Of a stretch of DNA of 63,635 nucleotides, positions 27,400 to 36,301 are shown piece after piece. How positions within the stretch are numbered: the first letter of the stretch is position 1; each line of letters begins with the position of its first letter. The DNA is taken from positions 1 through 63,635 of the forward strand of contig JAHEJN010000009.1 of NCBI GenBank assembly GCA_024638845.1, given 5' to 3'. The DNA comes from Acidimicrobiales bacterium (GTDB taxonomy: Bacteria > Actinomycetota > Acidimicrobiia > Acidimicrobiales > JAHEJN01). Both the position numbers and the translations under genes were made by a program. Under the pieces are notes generated by a model. It saw nothing but the letters and a program-made list of their open reading frames with translations. It made no database searches and was not told the DNA's origin.

Positions 27400-28221
27400 C
27401 TACGGGACCAGCTCGACCGAAGCTCGCTCCTCGCCGTCGTTCACGTCGGCCCGACCGGGAACCTCGACCGCCCGCTTCACGTAGGCCAGGGCAATCGGCT
27501 CGGTGGCCGATGCCGAGGTGATGACGCCGGCTGCCTCACCGGCGACGGTGAGGCGATCGCCCACGGCCAGTCGGACGGGCGGGTCGGCCACGACTCGTAC
27601 GAGACGGGTCGGGGTGTTGCTGCCGCGGCTGTCGATGCGGGCCACGAGCTCCTGGCCCGTGTAGCAGCCCTTGGTGAAGCTCACCGACTCCTCGACGATG
27701 CCGGAGGCGGCCGGGATGGTCGACGAGTCGAGCTCGGCGCCCATCGCCGGCCAGCGCGCTGCGATGCGCAGCGTTTCGTACTGGTGGGCGTCGATCGATG
27801 CCTCACCGACCACATCGGGGCCGACCACGTCGGTGGCCTCTATCCCGGTCCAGCCGGCGGGAGCAACGATCGGAGCGTCGGCCGCGATGGCGGCTGCCCC
27901 CGGACCCCGCCACGCGATGCCGGGCCACGTCTGGAGCGTGAGCTCGCACTTGGTGCGGAGCTTGAACCGGGTGAGGCGGGTGACGACGGCCTCGCCCCAC
28001 CCCGAATCGACGTCGAGCAGGAATCGATCGTCGGCCGACCGCGTGACCCGCAACAACGCGACGATCTTGCCCTGCGGTTCGAGCAGCAGCGACCATGCCG
28101 AATCGCCGACGACAAGCCCGGTGATGTCCTGGCTCAGCTGACCGTGCAGGTACCCAGCCGTCTCCGGGCCTTCGGCGATCACGACATCGCGCACGATGGC
28201 AGCACTCTGGAGCTCGGTCAT
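27400..28221 (-). CDS. ygfZ: Folate-binding YgfZ/GcvT-like protein (Fe-S cluster repair)
   Basis: 273 residues from ATG 28221, which overlaps the trpE stop (ATGA). The YgfZ signature KGCYTGQE is at FTKGCYTGQELVARIDSRG, and GYLHGQLSQDITGL is typical of the N-terminus. In E. coli YgfZ supports folate-dependent maintenance of some iron-sulfur enzymes. Coupling to trpE is unusual; no Fe-S step is known in tryptophan synthesis, so this may simply be shared expression. Confidence 0.88.
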   Translation of the reverse strand: MTELQSAAIVRDVVIAEGPETAGYLHGQLSQDITGLVVGDSAWSLLLEPQGKIVALLRVTRSADDRFLLDVDSGWGEAVVTRLTRFKLRTKCELTLQTWPGIAWRGPGAAAIAADAPIVAPAGWTGIEATDVVGPDVVGEASIDAHQYETLRIAARWPAMGAELDSSTIPAASGIVEESVSFTKGCYTGQELVARIDSRGSNTPTRLVRVVADPPVRLAVGDRLTVAGEAAGVITSASATEPIALAYVKRAVEVPGRADVNDGEERASVELVP

Positions 28222-29735
28222 CGTGCGCCACCTTCCGTGCGGCTCGCCGTCATGGCTCGGGCGGCCGCCACCGCGGACAGCAGCGCCCTGGCCTTGTTGT
28301 GACACTCGTCGTGCTCGTGCTCGGGCACGCTGTCGGCGACGATTCCCGCACCGGCCTGGACCGAGGCCGTCGTGCCGTTCACGACCATCGTGCGGATGGC
28401 GATGGCGGTGTCGATGTTTCCCGAGAAGTCGAGGTAACCGACGACCCCGGCATAGGGACCACGTTTGACCGGTTCGAGCTCGTCGATGATCTGCATGGCC
28501 CGCACCTTCGGGGCGCCCGAGACCGTCCCGGCCGGCAGAGTGGCCCGCAGCACGTCGATGGGCGACTTGTCGGCCCGCAGCCGGCCCGACACCTGTGATG
28601 TCATGTGCATCACGTGGCTGTAGCGCTCGAGGGTCATCAGTTCGTCGACGGTGACCGAGCCGAACTCGACCACCCGGCCGACGTCGTTGCGGGCGAGATC
28701 GACGAGCATGACGTGTTCGGCCCGTTCCTTGGGGTGCTCGACCAGCTCGGCACCGAGCCGGCGGTCCTCCTCGTCGGTCGCGCCGCGGCGGCGGGTTCCT
28801 GCGATGGGACGGGAGATGACCCGGTGGTCGAGCAGCTGCACCATGGGCTCGGGCGAGGAGCCGACGAGGGTGACCTCGGGATGCCGATGGAAGTACATGT
28901 ACGGGCTGGGGTTCACCTGGCGCAACACTCGGTACAGGTCGAAGGGCTCGGCTTCGAGCTCGAAATCCATACGCTGGGCGAGCACGACCTGGAAGATGTC
29001 GCCGGCCCGGATGTACTCCTTGGCCGCCTCGACCGCACCGCAGTACTGATCGTGTGACATCGACGAAGTGACATCGGGCAACGGGTCATCGGGCGAGGGC
29101 GGCTCGAGGAAGGGCTCGGCGATGGGACGGGCACCGTCGGCGGCGAGCTCCTCGAGACGAAGGAGCGCCTCGTCGTAGAGCGATTCGAGCTGGGCCGGTG
29201 ATGCCCCTGGCGGAATGACGACGTTGTCGATGAGGCTGACGCGTTGGCGCCAGTGATCGAAGACCGCGAGCTGCCCGATCACCGAGAGAACAGCGTCGGG
29301 CAGGCCCTGATCGTCGCGGGGCACGTCGGGCAGGTGCTCGACCTCGCGTACGACGTCGTATCCGAGGTACCCCATGAGCCCGCCGTGCAGGGGTGGGAGC
29401 TCGGCCAACGCGGGTGATCGATAGTGCTCGAGCATCGACTCGAGCGCCCGGAGGATTCCCTGGTCGAGGGGCACGTCGGGGTGCAGCTCGCCATCGAGGG
29501 CGACGGTGGCACCTCTCGCCGTCAACGTGGCCAGGGGGTTGCGGCCGATGAAGGAGAACCGACTCCAGCGCTCACCGTTCTCCACGGACTCGAGGAGGAA
29601 CCCGGCATCGTCGCCCACGATCCGAGCGAAGGCGGCAACCGGGGTCGTGAGATCGGCTACGAGATCGCGCCACACCGGCACCACGGTGTGGTCGGCCGCG
29701 AGGGCGCGGAAGTCGTCGCGAGTCGGTTGCGGCAC
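28218..29735 (-). CDS. trpE: Anthranilate synthase component I
   Basis: 505 residues. The C-terminal chorismate-binding domain is intact ([72 protein letters not shown]). The N-terminal half carries the tryptophan-feedback region, including the [18 protein letters not shown] segment. The glutamine amidotransferase partner TrpG and trpD are not in the window. It starts 6 nt after the Cpn10-like gene and is thus part of the his operon transcript. Confidence 0.94.
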   Translation of the reverse strand: MPQPTRDDFRALAADHTVVPVWRDLVADLTTPVAAFARIVGDDAGFLLESVENGERWSRFSFIGRNPLATLTARGATVALDGELHPDVPLDQGILRALESMLEHYRSPALAELPPLHGGLMGYLGYDVVREVEHLPDVPRDDQGLPDAVLSVIGQLAVFDHWRQRVSLIDNVVIPPGASPAQLESLYDEALLRLEELAADGARPIAEPFLEPPSPDDPLPDVTSSMSHDQYCGAVEAAKEYIRAGDIFQVVLAQRMDFELEAEPFDLYRVLRQVNPSPYMYFHRHPEVTLVGSSPEPMVQLLDHRVISRPIAGTRRRGATDEEDRRLGAELVEHPKERAEHVMLVDLARNDVGRVVEFGSVTVDELMTLERYSHVMHMTSQVSGRLRADKSPIDVLRATLPAGTVSGAPKVRAMQIIDELEPVKRGPYAGVVGYLDFSGNIDTAIAIRTMVVNGTTASVQAGAGIVADSVPEHEHDECHNKARALLSAVAAARAMTASRTEGGAR

Positions 29736-29741
29736 GGTGAC

Positions 29742-30065
29742 CTACAGGTAGAGACCGGTACCGGCCTCTTCGAGTCGTTCGGCCGCTACGGCGTGGACGT
29801 CTCGTTCGCGCAGGATGATGAACTCCTCGCCGCGGACCTCGACCTCGTAGCGATCCTCGGGATTGAACAGCACGCGATCGCCGACCTCCATGGTGCGCAC
29901 GTTCGGACCGGCGGCCACGACCTCGGCCCACGCCAGGCGCTTGCTCACCTGCGCCGTCGCCGGGATGAGGATTCCACCCGCCGAGTGACGTTCACCCTCG
30001 CTGTCGCCGAGGCGCACCAGGACGCGATCGTTCAGCATCTTGATGGGCAGCTTGTCGTCGCTCAC
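29742..30065 (-). CDS. GroES/Cpn10-like co-chaperonin inside the his-trp operon
   Basis: 107 residues. It has the Cpn10 pattern: [14 protein letters not shown] at the start, mobile-loop-like [32 protein letters not shown] and [18 protein letters not shown]. The stretch between VVAAGP and VGDRVL is short, as if the roof loop is reduced, and the C-terminus is extended. No groEL is present in the window. The GTG at 30065 overlaps the hisF stop. It may be a second co-chaperonin for a dedicated client. Confidence 0.82.
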   Translation of the reverse strand: MSDDKLPIKMLNDRVLVRLGDSEGERHSAGGILIPATAQVSKRLAWAEVVAAGPNVRTMEVGDRVLFNPEDRYEVEVRGEEFIILRERDVHAVAAERLEEAGTGLYL

Positions 30066-30856
30066 GAATCGAACCGTACCGGCTCGTCGTCCACGGGCCG
30101 CACGGTGATGCCCCGCGCGGCCAGGTGGCGCTTGGCGTCGGCAACGGTGTGCTCGCGGAAGTGGAAGATCGACGCCGCGAGCACGGCATCGGCGTGGCCC
30201 TCCGTGACCCCCTGGGCGAGATGGTCGAGAGTGCCCACGCCTCCCGAGGCGATGATCGGGATATTGGTCGCCGCGCTGATGGCACGGGTGAGCTCGGTGT
30301 CGAAGCCGTCGCGGGTGCCATCGCGATCCATCGACGTCAGCAGGATCTCTCCGGCGCCGAGCCGTTCGACGCGTTGCGCCCACTCGACGGCATCGAAGCC
30401 CGTCGGGGTCCGGCCTCCGTGGGTGAAGACCTCGAACCGACCATCAGCGGTGCGCCGAGCGTCGATCGCCACGGTGGCGCACTGCGAGCCGAACTCGGCC
30501 GCGATCTCGGCCACCAGCTCGGGACGCTCGACGGCCGCCGTGTTCACCGAAACCTTGTCGGCGCCGGCTCGGAGCAGCCGCCGGGCGTCGTCGACGGTGC
30601 GAATGCCGCCGCCGATCGTGAAGGGGATGAAGACCTCTTCGGCGGTGCGCCGCACCACGTCGATGATCGTGTCGCGGCGATCCGACGAGGCGGTGATGTC
30701 GAGGAAGACCAGCTCGTCGGCGCCCTCAGCGTCGTACCGGGCGGCGAGCTCGACGGGATCGCCGGCGTCGACGAGATCGACGAAGTTGACGCCCTTCACC
30801 ACCCGGCCCTCATCGACGTCGAGGCAGGGAATCACGCGAATGGCCCGGACGGTCAC
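30062..30856 (-). CDS. hisF: Imidazole glycerol-phosphate synthase subunit HisF
   Basis: 264 residues, a TIM barrel with catalytic Asp in [19 protein letters not shown] and phosphate sites in [16 protein letters not shown] and [16 protein letters not shown]. With HisH it makes imidazole glycerol phosphate and AICAR. The GTG overlaps the hisA stop, and its own stop overlaps the Cpn10-like start. Confidence 0.97.
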   Translation of the reverse strand: MTVRAIRVIPCLDVDEGRVVKGVNFVDLVDAGDPVELAARYDAEGADELVFLDITASSDRRDTIIDVVRRTAEEVFIPFTIGGGIRTVDDARRLLRAGADKVSVNTAAVERPELVAEIAAEFGSQCATVAIDARRTADGRFEVFTHGGRTPTGFDAVEWAQRVERLGAGEILLTSMDRDGTRDGFDTELTRAISAATNIPIIASGGVGTLDHLAQGVTEGHADAVLAASIFHFREHTVADAKRHLAARGITVRPVDDEPVRFDS

Positions 30857-31611
30857 GACCCTGCGCTCCCGGCACGAAGATCGCGAAGCGTCTGCACGGC
30901 CTGGCCCACGGTGAAGGCCCCGTCGTAGATCGCGCGCCCCGCGATCACCCCGGCCAGTAGCCGCCCACCAACGTCGAGATCGGCCAGCGCCACCAGATCG
31001 GCCAGCGAGCCGACGCCACCGCTCGCGACGACGGGGATCTCCGTCTGGCCCAACAGCACCCGCAGGCCGTCGATGTCGGGTCCGGCGAGGGTCCCGTCGC
31101 GGTCGATCTCGGTGACGATGACTGCCTCGACTCCGGCATCGGCGAAGTCGTTGGCCACCTCAGCCACTCGACGCCCGCTGCTCTGCACCCAGCCTCGGAT
31201 GGCCACCTCCCCCTGCCTACCGTCGAGGCCCACGGCGACCCGACCTCCGGCGGTGACGATCTCGCGCACCAGTTGCGGCTGTTCGAGGGCGGCAGTTCCG
31301 ATGACCACACGGTCGACACCGGCCTCGAACAGTGCATCGGCCGCGGCCCGAGAGCGAACGCCTCCACCGACCTGCACCGGCACCTCGACCGCACCGGCGA
31401 TGGCGGCGATGACGTCGCGGTTCGTCGGCTCACCGGTGCGGGCCGCGTCGAGGTCGACCACGTGTATCCAGGGCGCACCCTCGCCGGCGAAGGTGAGGGC
31501 CTGGGCTACCGGATCGTCGCTGTACACGGTCTCGGCGTCGAAGTCGCCCTGGTAGAGGCGAACGCACTGCCCGCCACGGAGATCGATCGCCGGGTAGAGG
31601 TGGAAGGTCAC
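30853..31611 (-). CDS. hisA: Phosphoribosylformimino-AICAR-phosphate isomerase (HisA; possibly PriA-like)
   Basis: 252 residues from GTG 31611, overlapping the hisH stop. It starts [20 protein letters not shown] and has [36 protein letters not shown] and [20 protein letters not shown] separate trpF exists at 25310, so the bifunctional PriA role of other actinobacteria is not needed here. Confidence 0.95.
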   Translation of the reverse strand: MTFHLYPAIDLRGGQCVRLYQGDFDAETVYSDDPVAQALTFAGEGAPWIHVVDLDAARTGEPTNRDVIAAIAGAVEVPVQVGGGVRSRAAADALFEAGVDRVVIGTAALEQPQLVREIVTAGGRVAVGLDGRQGEVAIRGWVQSSGRRVAEVANDFADAGVEAVIVTEIDRDGTLAGPDIDGLRVLLGQTEIPVVASGGVGSLADLVALADLDVGGRLLAGVIAGRAIYDGAFTVGQAVQTLRDLRAGSAGS

Positions 31612-32234
31612 GCCGGCGCCCTGGTGAGATTGGTGACGAAGTTCCCGAGCAACGCCAGGCCGTTGACTCCCGACTTCTCGGGATGGAACTGGGTGGCGAA
31701 GACGTTTCGGCGCTCGACAGCAGCAGTGATGTCGCCGCCGTACTCGCACACGGCGACCACGTCGTCGGTGACCTCGGCGGCATAGGAGTGCACGAAGTAC
31801 ATCCAGGCGCCGTCGAGGCCGGCGAGGATCGGAGTGTCGCGCACGACGCGAAGCGGGCTCCATTGCATCTGGGGTCGACGCACCGTGTCGGGCAGAAGAC
31901 GGATGTGCCCTGGCAAGACGCCGAGGCCCGGGACCCCTGTGTTCTCGTCGGATCCCTCGTACAGCATCTGCATTCCGACACAGATGCCGAGGAACGGCCG
32001 GCCCGACTCGATCGACTCGAGGGCGGCGTCGGCCAGACCGCTCCCGTGCAATGCATCCATGCACGCGGCAAATGCGCCGACACCGGGCATCACCACCGCG
32101 TCGGCCTCCGCGATGAGACTGCGGTCGGCGGTGAGGCGCGCGTCGGCGCCGGCCCGCTGGAGCCCCTTCTCGGCCGACCGGAGGTTCCCGATGCCGTAGT
32201 CGAGCACCGCGACGAGCGGGCGGTCGCCGGTCAC
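31608..32234 (-). CDS. hisH: Imidazole glycerol-phosphate synthase subunit HisH
   Basis: 208 residues, a glutamine amidotransferase with nucleophile Cys in FLGICVGMQMLYEGS and the His-x-Glu pair in VFATQFHPEKSG. It feeds ammonia to HisF. The GTG at 32234 overlaps the hisB stop, and its TGA overlaps the hisA GTG. Confidence 0.96.
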   Translation of the reverse strand: MTGDRPLVAVLDYGIGNLRSAEKGLQRAGADARLTADRSLIAEADAVVMPGVGAFAACMDALHGSGLADAALESIESGRPFLGICVGMQMLYEGSDENTGVPGLGVLPGHIRLLPDTVRRPQMQWSPLRVVRDTPILAGLDGAWMYFVHSYAAEVTDDVVAVCEYGGDITAAVERRNVFATQFHPEKSGVNGLALLGNFVTNLTRAPA

Positions 32235-32833
32235 AGCGTGCCTTTGGTCGACGGCACCGAACCGCCGGGGTCGTCGATGCGCACGGCGTCGCGCAGGGCC
32301 CGGGCCACGGCCTTGCACGAGGCCTCGATGATGTGGTGGGTGTTCTTGCCGCGGATGAGGCTCAGATGGAGGGTGAGACCGGCGGCGTCGGCGACGGCGC
32401 GCCAGAATTCCTCCATCAACTGGGGGTCGAATGGTGGGTCGCCGAGGATCTTCTGACCCGGCGGGTCGATGTCGTACACCAGGAAGGGACGCCCGGAAAG
32501 GTCGAGGATGCAGTCGACCGCGGCTTCGTCGAGCGGCACACGGATCGAGGCGAACCGGCGGACCCCGGCCTTGTCTCCCAGCGCCTCCTTCAACGCGGCC
32601 CCCAACAGGATGCCGGTGTCTTCCACCGTGTGGTGGGCATCGATCTCGATGTCGCCATCGGCGCTGACCGTGAGGTCGAATCCACCGTGTTTGCCGATCT
32701 GGCCGAGCATGTGATCGAAGAAGGGCAGCCCGGTGGCCACCTCGACGGTGCCGGAACCGTCGAGGTCGAGGCTGATGGAGATCGACGTCTCCTTGGTGAC
32801 GCGTGAGCGGGTGGCACGGCGGGTGGTGGTCAC
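32231..32833 (-). CDS. hisB: Imidazoleglycerol-phosphate dehydratase
   Basis: 200 residues, the monofunctional form without the HisN phosphatase domain. Metal-binding motifs are visible: GLPFFDHMLGQIGKHGGFDL, DAHHTVEDTGILLG and KNTHHIIEASCKAVARAL. The GTG at 32833 overlaps the hisC stop. Confidence 0.97.
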   Translation of the reverse strand: MTTTRRATRSRVTKETSISISLDLDGSGTVEVATGLPFFDHMLGQIGKHGGFDLTVSADGDIEIDAHHTVEDTGILLGAALKEALGDKAGVRRFASIRVPLDEAAVDCILDLSGRPFLVYDIDPPGQKILGDPPFDPQLMEEFWRAVADAAGLTLHLSLIRGKNTHHIIEASCKAVARALRDAVRIDDPGGSVPSTKGTL

Positions 32834-33897
32834 AGGATCTCCTGGAGGGCGGCGAGTAGGCGGTCGTTCTCTTCGGGCGCACCGACGGTGATGCGCAGGC
32901 AGTTGTCGAGGCGGGGCCACGACGAGCAGTTGCGCACCAGCACCGAGGCATCGAGCAGGGCGTTCCAGACGTGATCGCCCGACAGCTCCCGGGGTCGCAC
33001 GAGCACGAAGTTCGCGTCCGAGGGAAAGACGTCGAGCTCGAGCCGGGTGAGACCGGCGACGAGTCGACCCCGCTCCTCCCCCAGCTGTGCGACCCGTCGC
33101 TGCATGGCCTGCTCGAAGCGAAGCGCGACCCGGCCGGCCGTCTGGGTCATGGTGTCGAGGTGATACGGCAGGACGACCTTCTCGAGCTCGGAGACCAGCC
33201 ACGACGGACCGATGAGATAGCCGAGGCGGGCCGCCGCCATGGCCCAGGTCTTGGAGTACGTGCGGGTGACCACCAGCGAACGGTCGTCGTGTACCAGCTC
33301 GATGGCCGAGCGGGGCGCGAACTGCCCGTACGCCTCGTCGACCACCACGAGACCCCCGTACCCGTCGGTGGCGTCGAGCGCGGCGAGCACCGTATCGGGC
33401 GGATCGACGGTGCCGGTGGGGTTGTTGGGCGAGCACAGGAAGACCACCGCCGGCTGGTGTTCGGCCACGAGTCGGCGGAGCAGGTCGACGTCGATGCCGA
33501 AGTCGTCACGGCGGTCGCCCTCGATCACGGCGGTGCCGGTGGTCCGTGCGATCTGACCGTGCATGGCGTAGGTCGGCTCGAAGGTCAGCGCCGCCCGGCC
33601 GGCGCCGCCGTAGGCGAGGAGGATCGTCTGCAGTACCTCGTTGGAGCCGTTGGCGGCCAGGACCCGCGAGGCGTCGACACCGTGATGGTCGGCGATGGCG
33701 GCCCGCAGGGCCGAGGCGCCACGGTCGGGATAGCGGTGCCACTGGATCTCGGCGATCTCGGCCACGAGCTCCTCGGTGAACTCCGCCGGGGGTGGCAACG
33801 GCGACTCGTTGGTGTTGAGCCGAACAGCGACATCGACCTGGGGCGAGTGGTAGCCGGGCTGCATGGCGAGGTCGGCGCGTACCCGAGCGCGGGTCAT
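32830..33897 (-). CDS. hisC: Histidinol-phosphate aminotransferase
   Basis: 355 residues, a fold type I PLP enzyme. The PLP lysine is in VTRTYSKTWAMAAARLGYLI, and substrate contacts are in VRLNTNESPLPPPAEF and LCSPNNPTGTVDPPDT. It makes histidinol phosphate. The ATG at 33897 overlaps the hisD stop (ATGA). Confidence 0.96.
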   Translation of the reverse strand: MTRARVRADLAMQPGYHSPQVDVAVRLNTNESPLPPPAEFTEELVAEIAEIQWHRYPDRGASALRAAIADHHGVDASRVLAANGSNEVLQTILLAYGGAGRAALTFEPTYAMHGQIARTTGTAVIEGDRRDDFGIDVDLLRRLVAEHQPAVVFLCSPNNPTGTVDPPDTVLAALDATDGYGGLVVVDEAYGQFAPRSAIELVHDDRSLVVTRTYSKTWAMAAARLGYLIGPSWLVSELEKVVLPYHLDTMTQTAGRVALRFEQAMQRRVAQLGEERGRLVAGLTRLELDVFPSDANFVLVRPRELSGDHVWNALLDASVLVRNCSSWPRLDNCLRITVGAPEENDRLLAALQEIL

Positions 33898-35171
33898 GGG
33901 CGCCGCATCCGAACGCTCTCGGCGTGGGTGCTGAAACCCTCGGCCTCGGCGAGGATCTCGACGGTCGGGCCGATGGATTCGAGGCCTTCGGCGGTCACCG
34001 TGACGATGTGCAGCTCCTTGGTGAAGTCGCGCACCGAGAGGGCACCGCCGAATCGCGCCGAGCCGTGGGTGGGCAAGACGTGCGAGGGCCCGGCGGCATA
34101 GTCGCCGATCGACGCGGGAGACAGCGTCCCGCAGAACACCGCTCCGGCGTGGCGGACCCCGGACAGCAGCGCCTCGGGATCAGCCGTCATGATCTGCAGG
34201 TGCTCGGGCGCGATCAGGTTGGCGACCTCGACCGCCTGCTCGGGACCCTCGACGACGGCGGTGAACCCGTTGGTGCTCAGGGTGGCGAGGATGTCGGCAC
34301 TCCGAGGTGCGGCGGGAACGAGTTGTTCGAGCGACTCCTCCACGGCGACGAGAACATCGTCGCTCCACGTGATGAGCCAGGACAACCCGTCGGGGCCGTG
34401 CTCGGCCTGCACCATCAGGTCGATGGCCACGAGCTCTGCCGGTGCCGTGGCGTCGGCGATCACCGCGATCTCGGAAGGACCGGCGAACGCCGAGGGGATA
34501 CCGACGACGCCCGCGACTTCTCGCTTGGCGATGGCGACGAAACGGTTGCCCGGACCGACGATCACGTCGACGGGCCGCACGCTCTCGGTGCCGTAGGCCA
34601 TGGCCGCGATCGCCTGGGCTCCTCCCACGGCGTAGACGACATCGACGTCGGCGATCGAAGCGGCGGCGAGGGTGACGTCGGGGATCGACCCGTCGGGGCC
34701 GGGCGGAACACAGACCGCCACGTGCGGTACACCGGCTGTACGCGCAGGGATCGCCGTCATCAGGACGGTCGACGGATAGGCCGCTCGCCCTCCCGGCACA
34801 TAGCAACCCGCTCGATCCACCGGCTGATGGCGGCCACGCACGCGGATTCCGTTGTGGCGATGGTCGATCTCGGGCACCAGTTGGGCCCGGTGATACGCAT
34901 CGACGGCGGCGGCCGCTGTCTCGAGCGCGGCGCGGGTCGTTGGGGGAATCCGGTCGAGCGCGGCGCGGAGCTCGCCGGGTTCGACGGCGAAACACTCGGG
35001 GATCGAGCCGTCGAAACGCTCGGCGTAGCGGCGAAGGGCTCGATCGCCGTCGATTCTGACATCGGCGATGATGTCGCGCACGATGGCCACGGGCTCGTCA
35101 CCCGCGATCTCGGGCCGGGGAAGGACCGCGTCGATGTCGACGATGCCGCGGAGGTCGATGGCTTCGAGCAC
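33894..35171 (-). CDS. hisD: Histidinol dehydrogenase
   Basis: 425 residues from GTG 35171. It shows YVPGGRAAYPSTVLM, VYAVGGAQAIAAMAYGTES, the zinc and substrate residues in LMVQAEHGPDGLSWL, and HVLPTHGSARFGGALSV. It carries out the last two steps of histidine synthesis. TACGTT ends 6 nt before the GTG, so the whole hisDCBHAF-Cpn10-trpE-ygfZ transcript should begin leaderless. That leaves no room for a leader peptide or T-box attenuator. Confidence 0.96.
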   Translation of the reverse strand: MLEAIDLRGIVDIDAVLPRPEIAGDEPVAIVRDIIADVRIDGDRALRRYAERFDGSIPECFAVEPGELRAALDRIPPTTRAALETAAAAVDAYHRAQLVPEIDHRHNGIRVRGRHQPVDRAGCYVPGGRAAYPSTVLMTAIPARTAGVPHVAVCVPPGPDGSIPDVTLAAASIADVDVVYAVGGAQAIAAMAYGTESVRPVDVIVGPGNRFVAIAKREVAGVVGIPSAFAGPSEIAVIADATAPAELVAIDLMVQAEHGPDGLSWLITWSDDVLVAVEESLEQLVPAAPRSADILATLSTNGFTAVVEGPEQAVEVANLIAPEHLQIMTADPEALLSGVRHAGAVFCGTLSPASIGDYAAGPSHVLPTHGSARFGGALSVRDFTKELHIVTVTAEGLESIGPTVEILAEAEGFSTHAESVRMRRP

Positions 35172-35229
35172 GCCCAAAACGTACCGGCCTCCCCCTCCCA
35201 TCAGGTGTGGGTCTTGGTAGACACGAGCC

Positions 35230-35433
35230 ATGACGTCACCCGAATGCGACGAAACCCCCGAGCTCTCCTCGCTGGCGGCGGTGCTCGACGACCTCGTGAA
35301 CCGTGTCAGTTCCATCAGCGGTCGCCGCGTGGTCCTCGATCCCGATGACCAGCTGGCCAACGAGCTGTTCGAGGTCGAGCGGCTGCTCAGTGGTGCGAGT
35401 CGGCGGATGACCCGGCTGCTCCGCCAACGCTGA
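35230..35433 (+). CDS. Small conserved-looking protein, function unknown
   Basis: 67 residues, soluble, acidic at the N-terminus and basic at the C-terminus (RRMTRLLRQR), with a helix-rich middle (LSSLAAVLDDLVNRVSSI, ANELFEVERLLSGASRR). It is divergent from hisD, 58 bp apart. A TAGACA hexamer ends 6 nt before the ATG, a weaker version of the leaderless pattern. No family recognised. Confidence 0.6.
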   Translation: MTSPECDETPELSSLAAVLDDLVNRVSSISGRRVVLDPDDQLANELFEVERLLSGASRRMTRLLRQR

Positions 35434-35460
35434 CCCGGGTCGGCGGGACCAGCGACGGGC

Positions 35461-35494
35461 AAAAAAGGGAACCGGCGCCCCGAAGGGCGCCGGT
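35461..35494 (-). terminator. Intrinsic terminator with UUCG tetraloop and six-U tract
   Basis: On the minus strand a perfect 10-bp stem (35485-35494 with 35471-35480) closes a UUCG loop (35481-35484), and TTTTTT follows (35461-35466). This is the only textbook Rho-independent terminator I found in the window. It ends the candidate RNA and would also catch read-through from nth. Confidence 0.9.
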
Positions 35495-35555
35495 CGGCGA
35501 CACAGGGCGGCGGATCCCTATAGTGTCACCTTCACCAGGTGGCGGGAACCTGGTT
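35461..35555 (-). ncRNA. Candidate structured small RNA, about 95 nt, own promoter and terminator
   Basis: Minus strand. TAGGGT (35562-35567) places the start near 35555, where the RNA begins AACCAGG. Hairpin 1 pairs 35548-35554 with 35534-35540 around a C-rich loop. Hairpin 2 pairs 35523-35530 with 35496-35503, then after a 3-nt bulge 35516-35519 with 35504-35507. Hairpin 3 is the UUCG terminator. Almost every base is in a hairpin and there is no open reading frame. Two hairpins with C-rich loops plus a terminator recall the actinobacterial 6C RNA class, but I cannot confirm membership. Confidence 0.55.
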
Positions 35556-35625
35556 GACCGGACCCTAACGCGCGTTTCTGTCGATTGCATGACGGGACGC
35601 GGATTGGTCGACTCGCGGATCAGGC

Positions 35626-36276
35626 TCAGCCGATGTCGCCTGCAGAGGGGCAGAAGTCGTTGAGCACGCACCCGCCGCAGTCGGGACTCCGCGCCGAACA
35701 GACCCGCCGTCCGTGCAGGATCAAGCGGAGGCTGAACTCACCGCGCTCGGCCGCAGGGACCATCGGGTTCAGCTCGAGCTCGACCTTCACGGGATCGGTC
35801 TCGTGGGTGAGACCCAGTCGCTGGGCGAGGCGACCCACGTGGGTGTCGACCGGCAACCCGGGCAGGCCGAGCGCGACGCTGCGCACCACGTTGGCCGTCT
35901 TGCGGCCCACACCGGGCAGCGCGGTGAGCTCCTTCATCGACCCGGGGACCTCGCCGCCGTGGCGCTCGAGCAGCAGGCGGGCCATACCCACGATGTTCTT
36001 GGCCTTGCCCCGGAACAGGCCGATCGTGTTGATCAGTGGTTCGATGTCACGTTCGGGGTCGGCGGCCGCCAGCGCCTCGGCTGTCGGGTACATTGCGAAC
36101 AGCGCCGGCGTCGCCTTGTTCACGCCGACGTCAGTGGCCTGAGCCGACAGAATCGTCGCCGTCAGCAGTTGGAAGGCATCGGCGTGATCGAGCTCGCACT
36201 CGGCCTCGGGGTATTCGACCGCGAGGCGCTCGTGGGCACGCCTCGCACGGCCGGCGGGTGTACGCGGTCGTGCCAT
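35626..36276 (-). CDS. nth: Endonuclease III (DNA glycosylase/AP lyase)
   Basis: 216 residues from ATG 36276. Helix-hairpin-helix LTALPGVGRKTANVVRSVAL with catalytic Lys, catalytic Asp in LPVDTHVGRLAQRLG, and the 4Fe-4S ligands C-x6-C-x2-C-x5-C in VCSARSPDCGGCVLNDFC. It removes oxidised pyrimidines. TATCTT (36285-36290) precedes the ATG by 8 nt and overlaps the opposing promoter for mshD. Confidence 0.96.
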   Translation of the reverse strand: MARPRTPAGRARRAHERLAVEYPEAECELDHADAFQLLTATILSAQATDVGVNKATPALFAMYPTAEALAAADPERDIEPLINTIGLFRGKAKNIVGMARLLLERHGGEVPGSMKELTALPGVGRKTANVVRSVALGLPGLPVDTHVGRLAQRLGLTHETDPVKVELELNPMVPAAERGEFSLRLILHGRRVCSARSPDCGGCVLNDFCPSAGDIG

Positions 36277-36284
36277 TGCCGCCG

Positions 36285-36294
36285 AAGATACCCT
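36285..36294. promoter_or_regulatory. Overlapping divergent -10 elements for nth and the mshD leader
   Basis: The sequence AAGATACCCT contains TATCTT on the minus strand (36285-36290) and TACCCT on the plus strand (36289-36294), sharing the TA at 36289-36290. Start codons at 36276 and 36302 lie 8 and 7 nt downstream. Polymerase could not occupy both at once. Confidence 0.55.
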
Positions 36295-36301
36295 CATCGC
36301 C

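Noticed and set aside
30853-31611. hisA as the bifunctional PriA enzyme
   Set aside because: A complete trpF gene is present at 25310-25993, so there is no need to assign both reactions, and the sequence alone does not distinguish them.
35514-35525. CCCTATAGTG, which matches the end of the T7 promoter
   Set aside because: Only ten bases match, the rest of the T7 consensus is absent, and the bases are accounted for by hairpin 2 of the candidate RNA.
35461-35567. Bacterial 4.5S/SRP RNA at the small-RNA locus
   Set aside because: The conserved GGAAGGAAGCAGC apical motif is absent on both strands, and the fold is three separate hairpins rather than one long rod.
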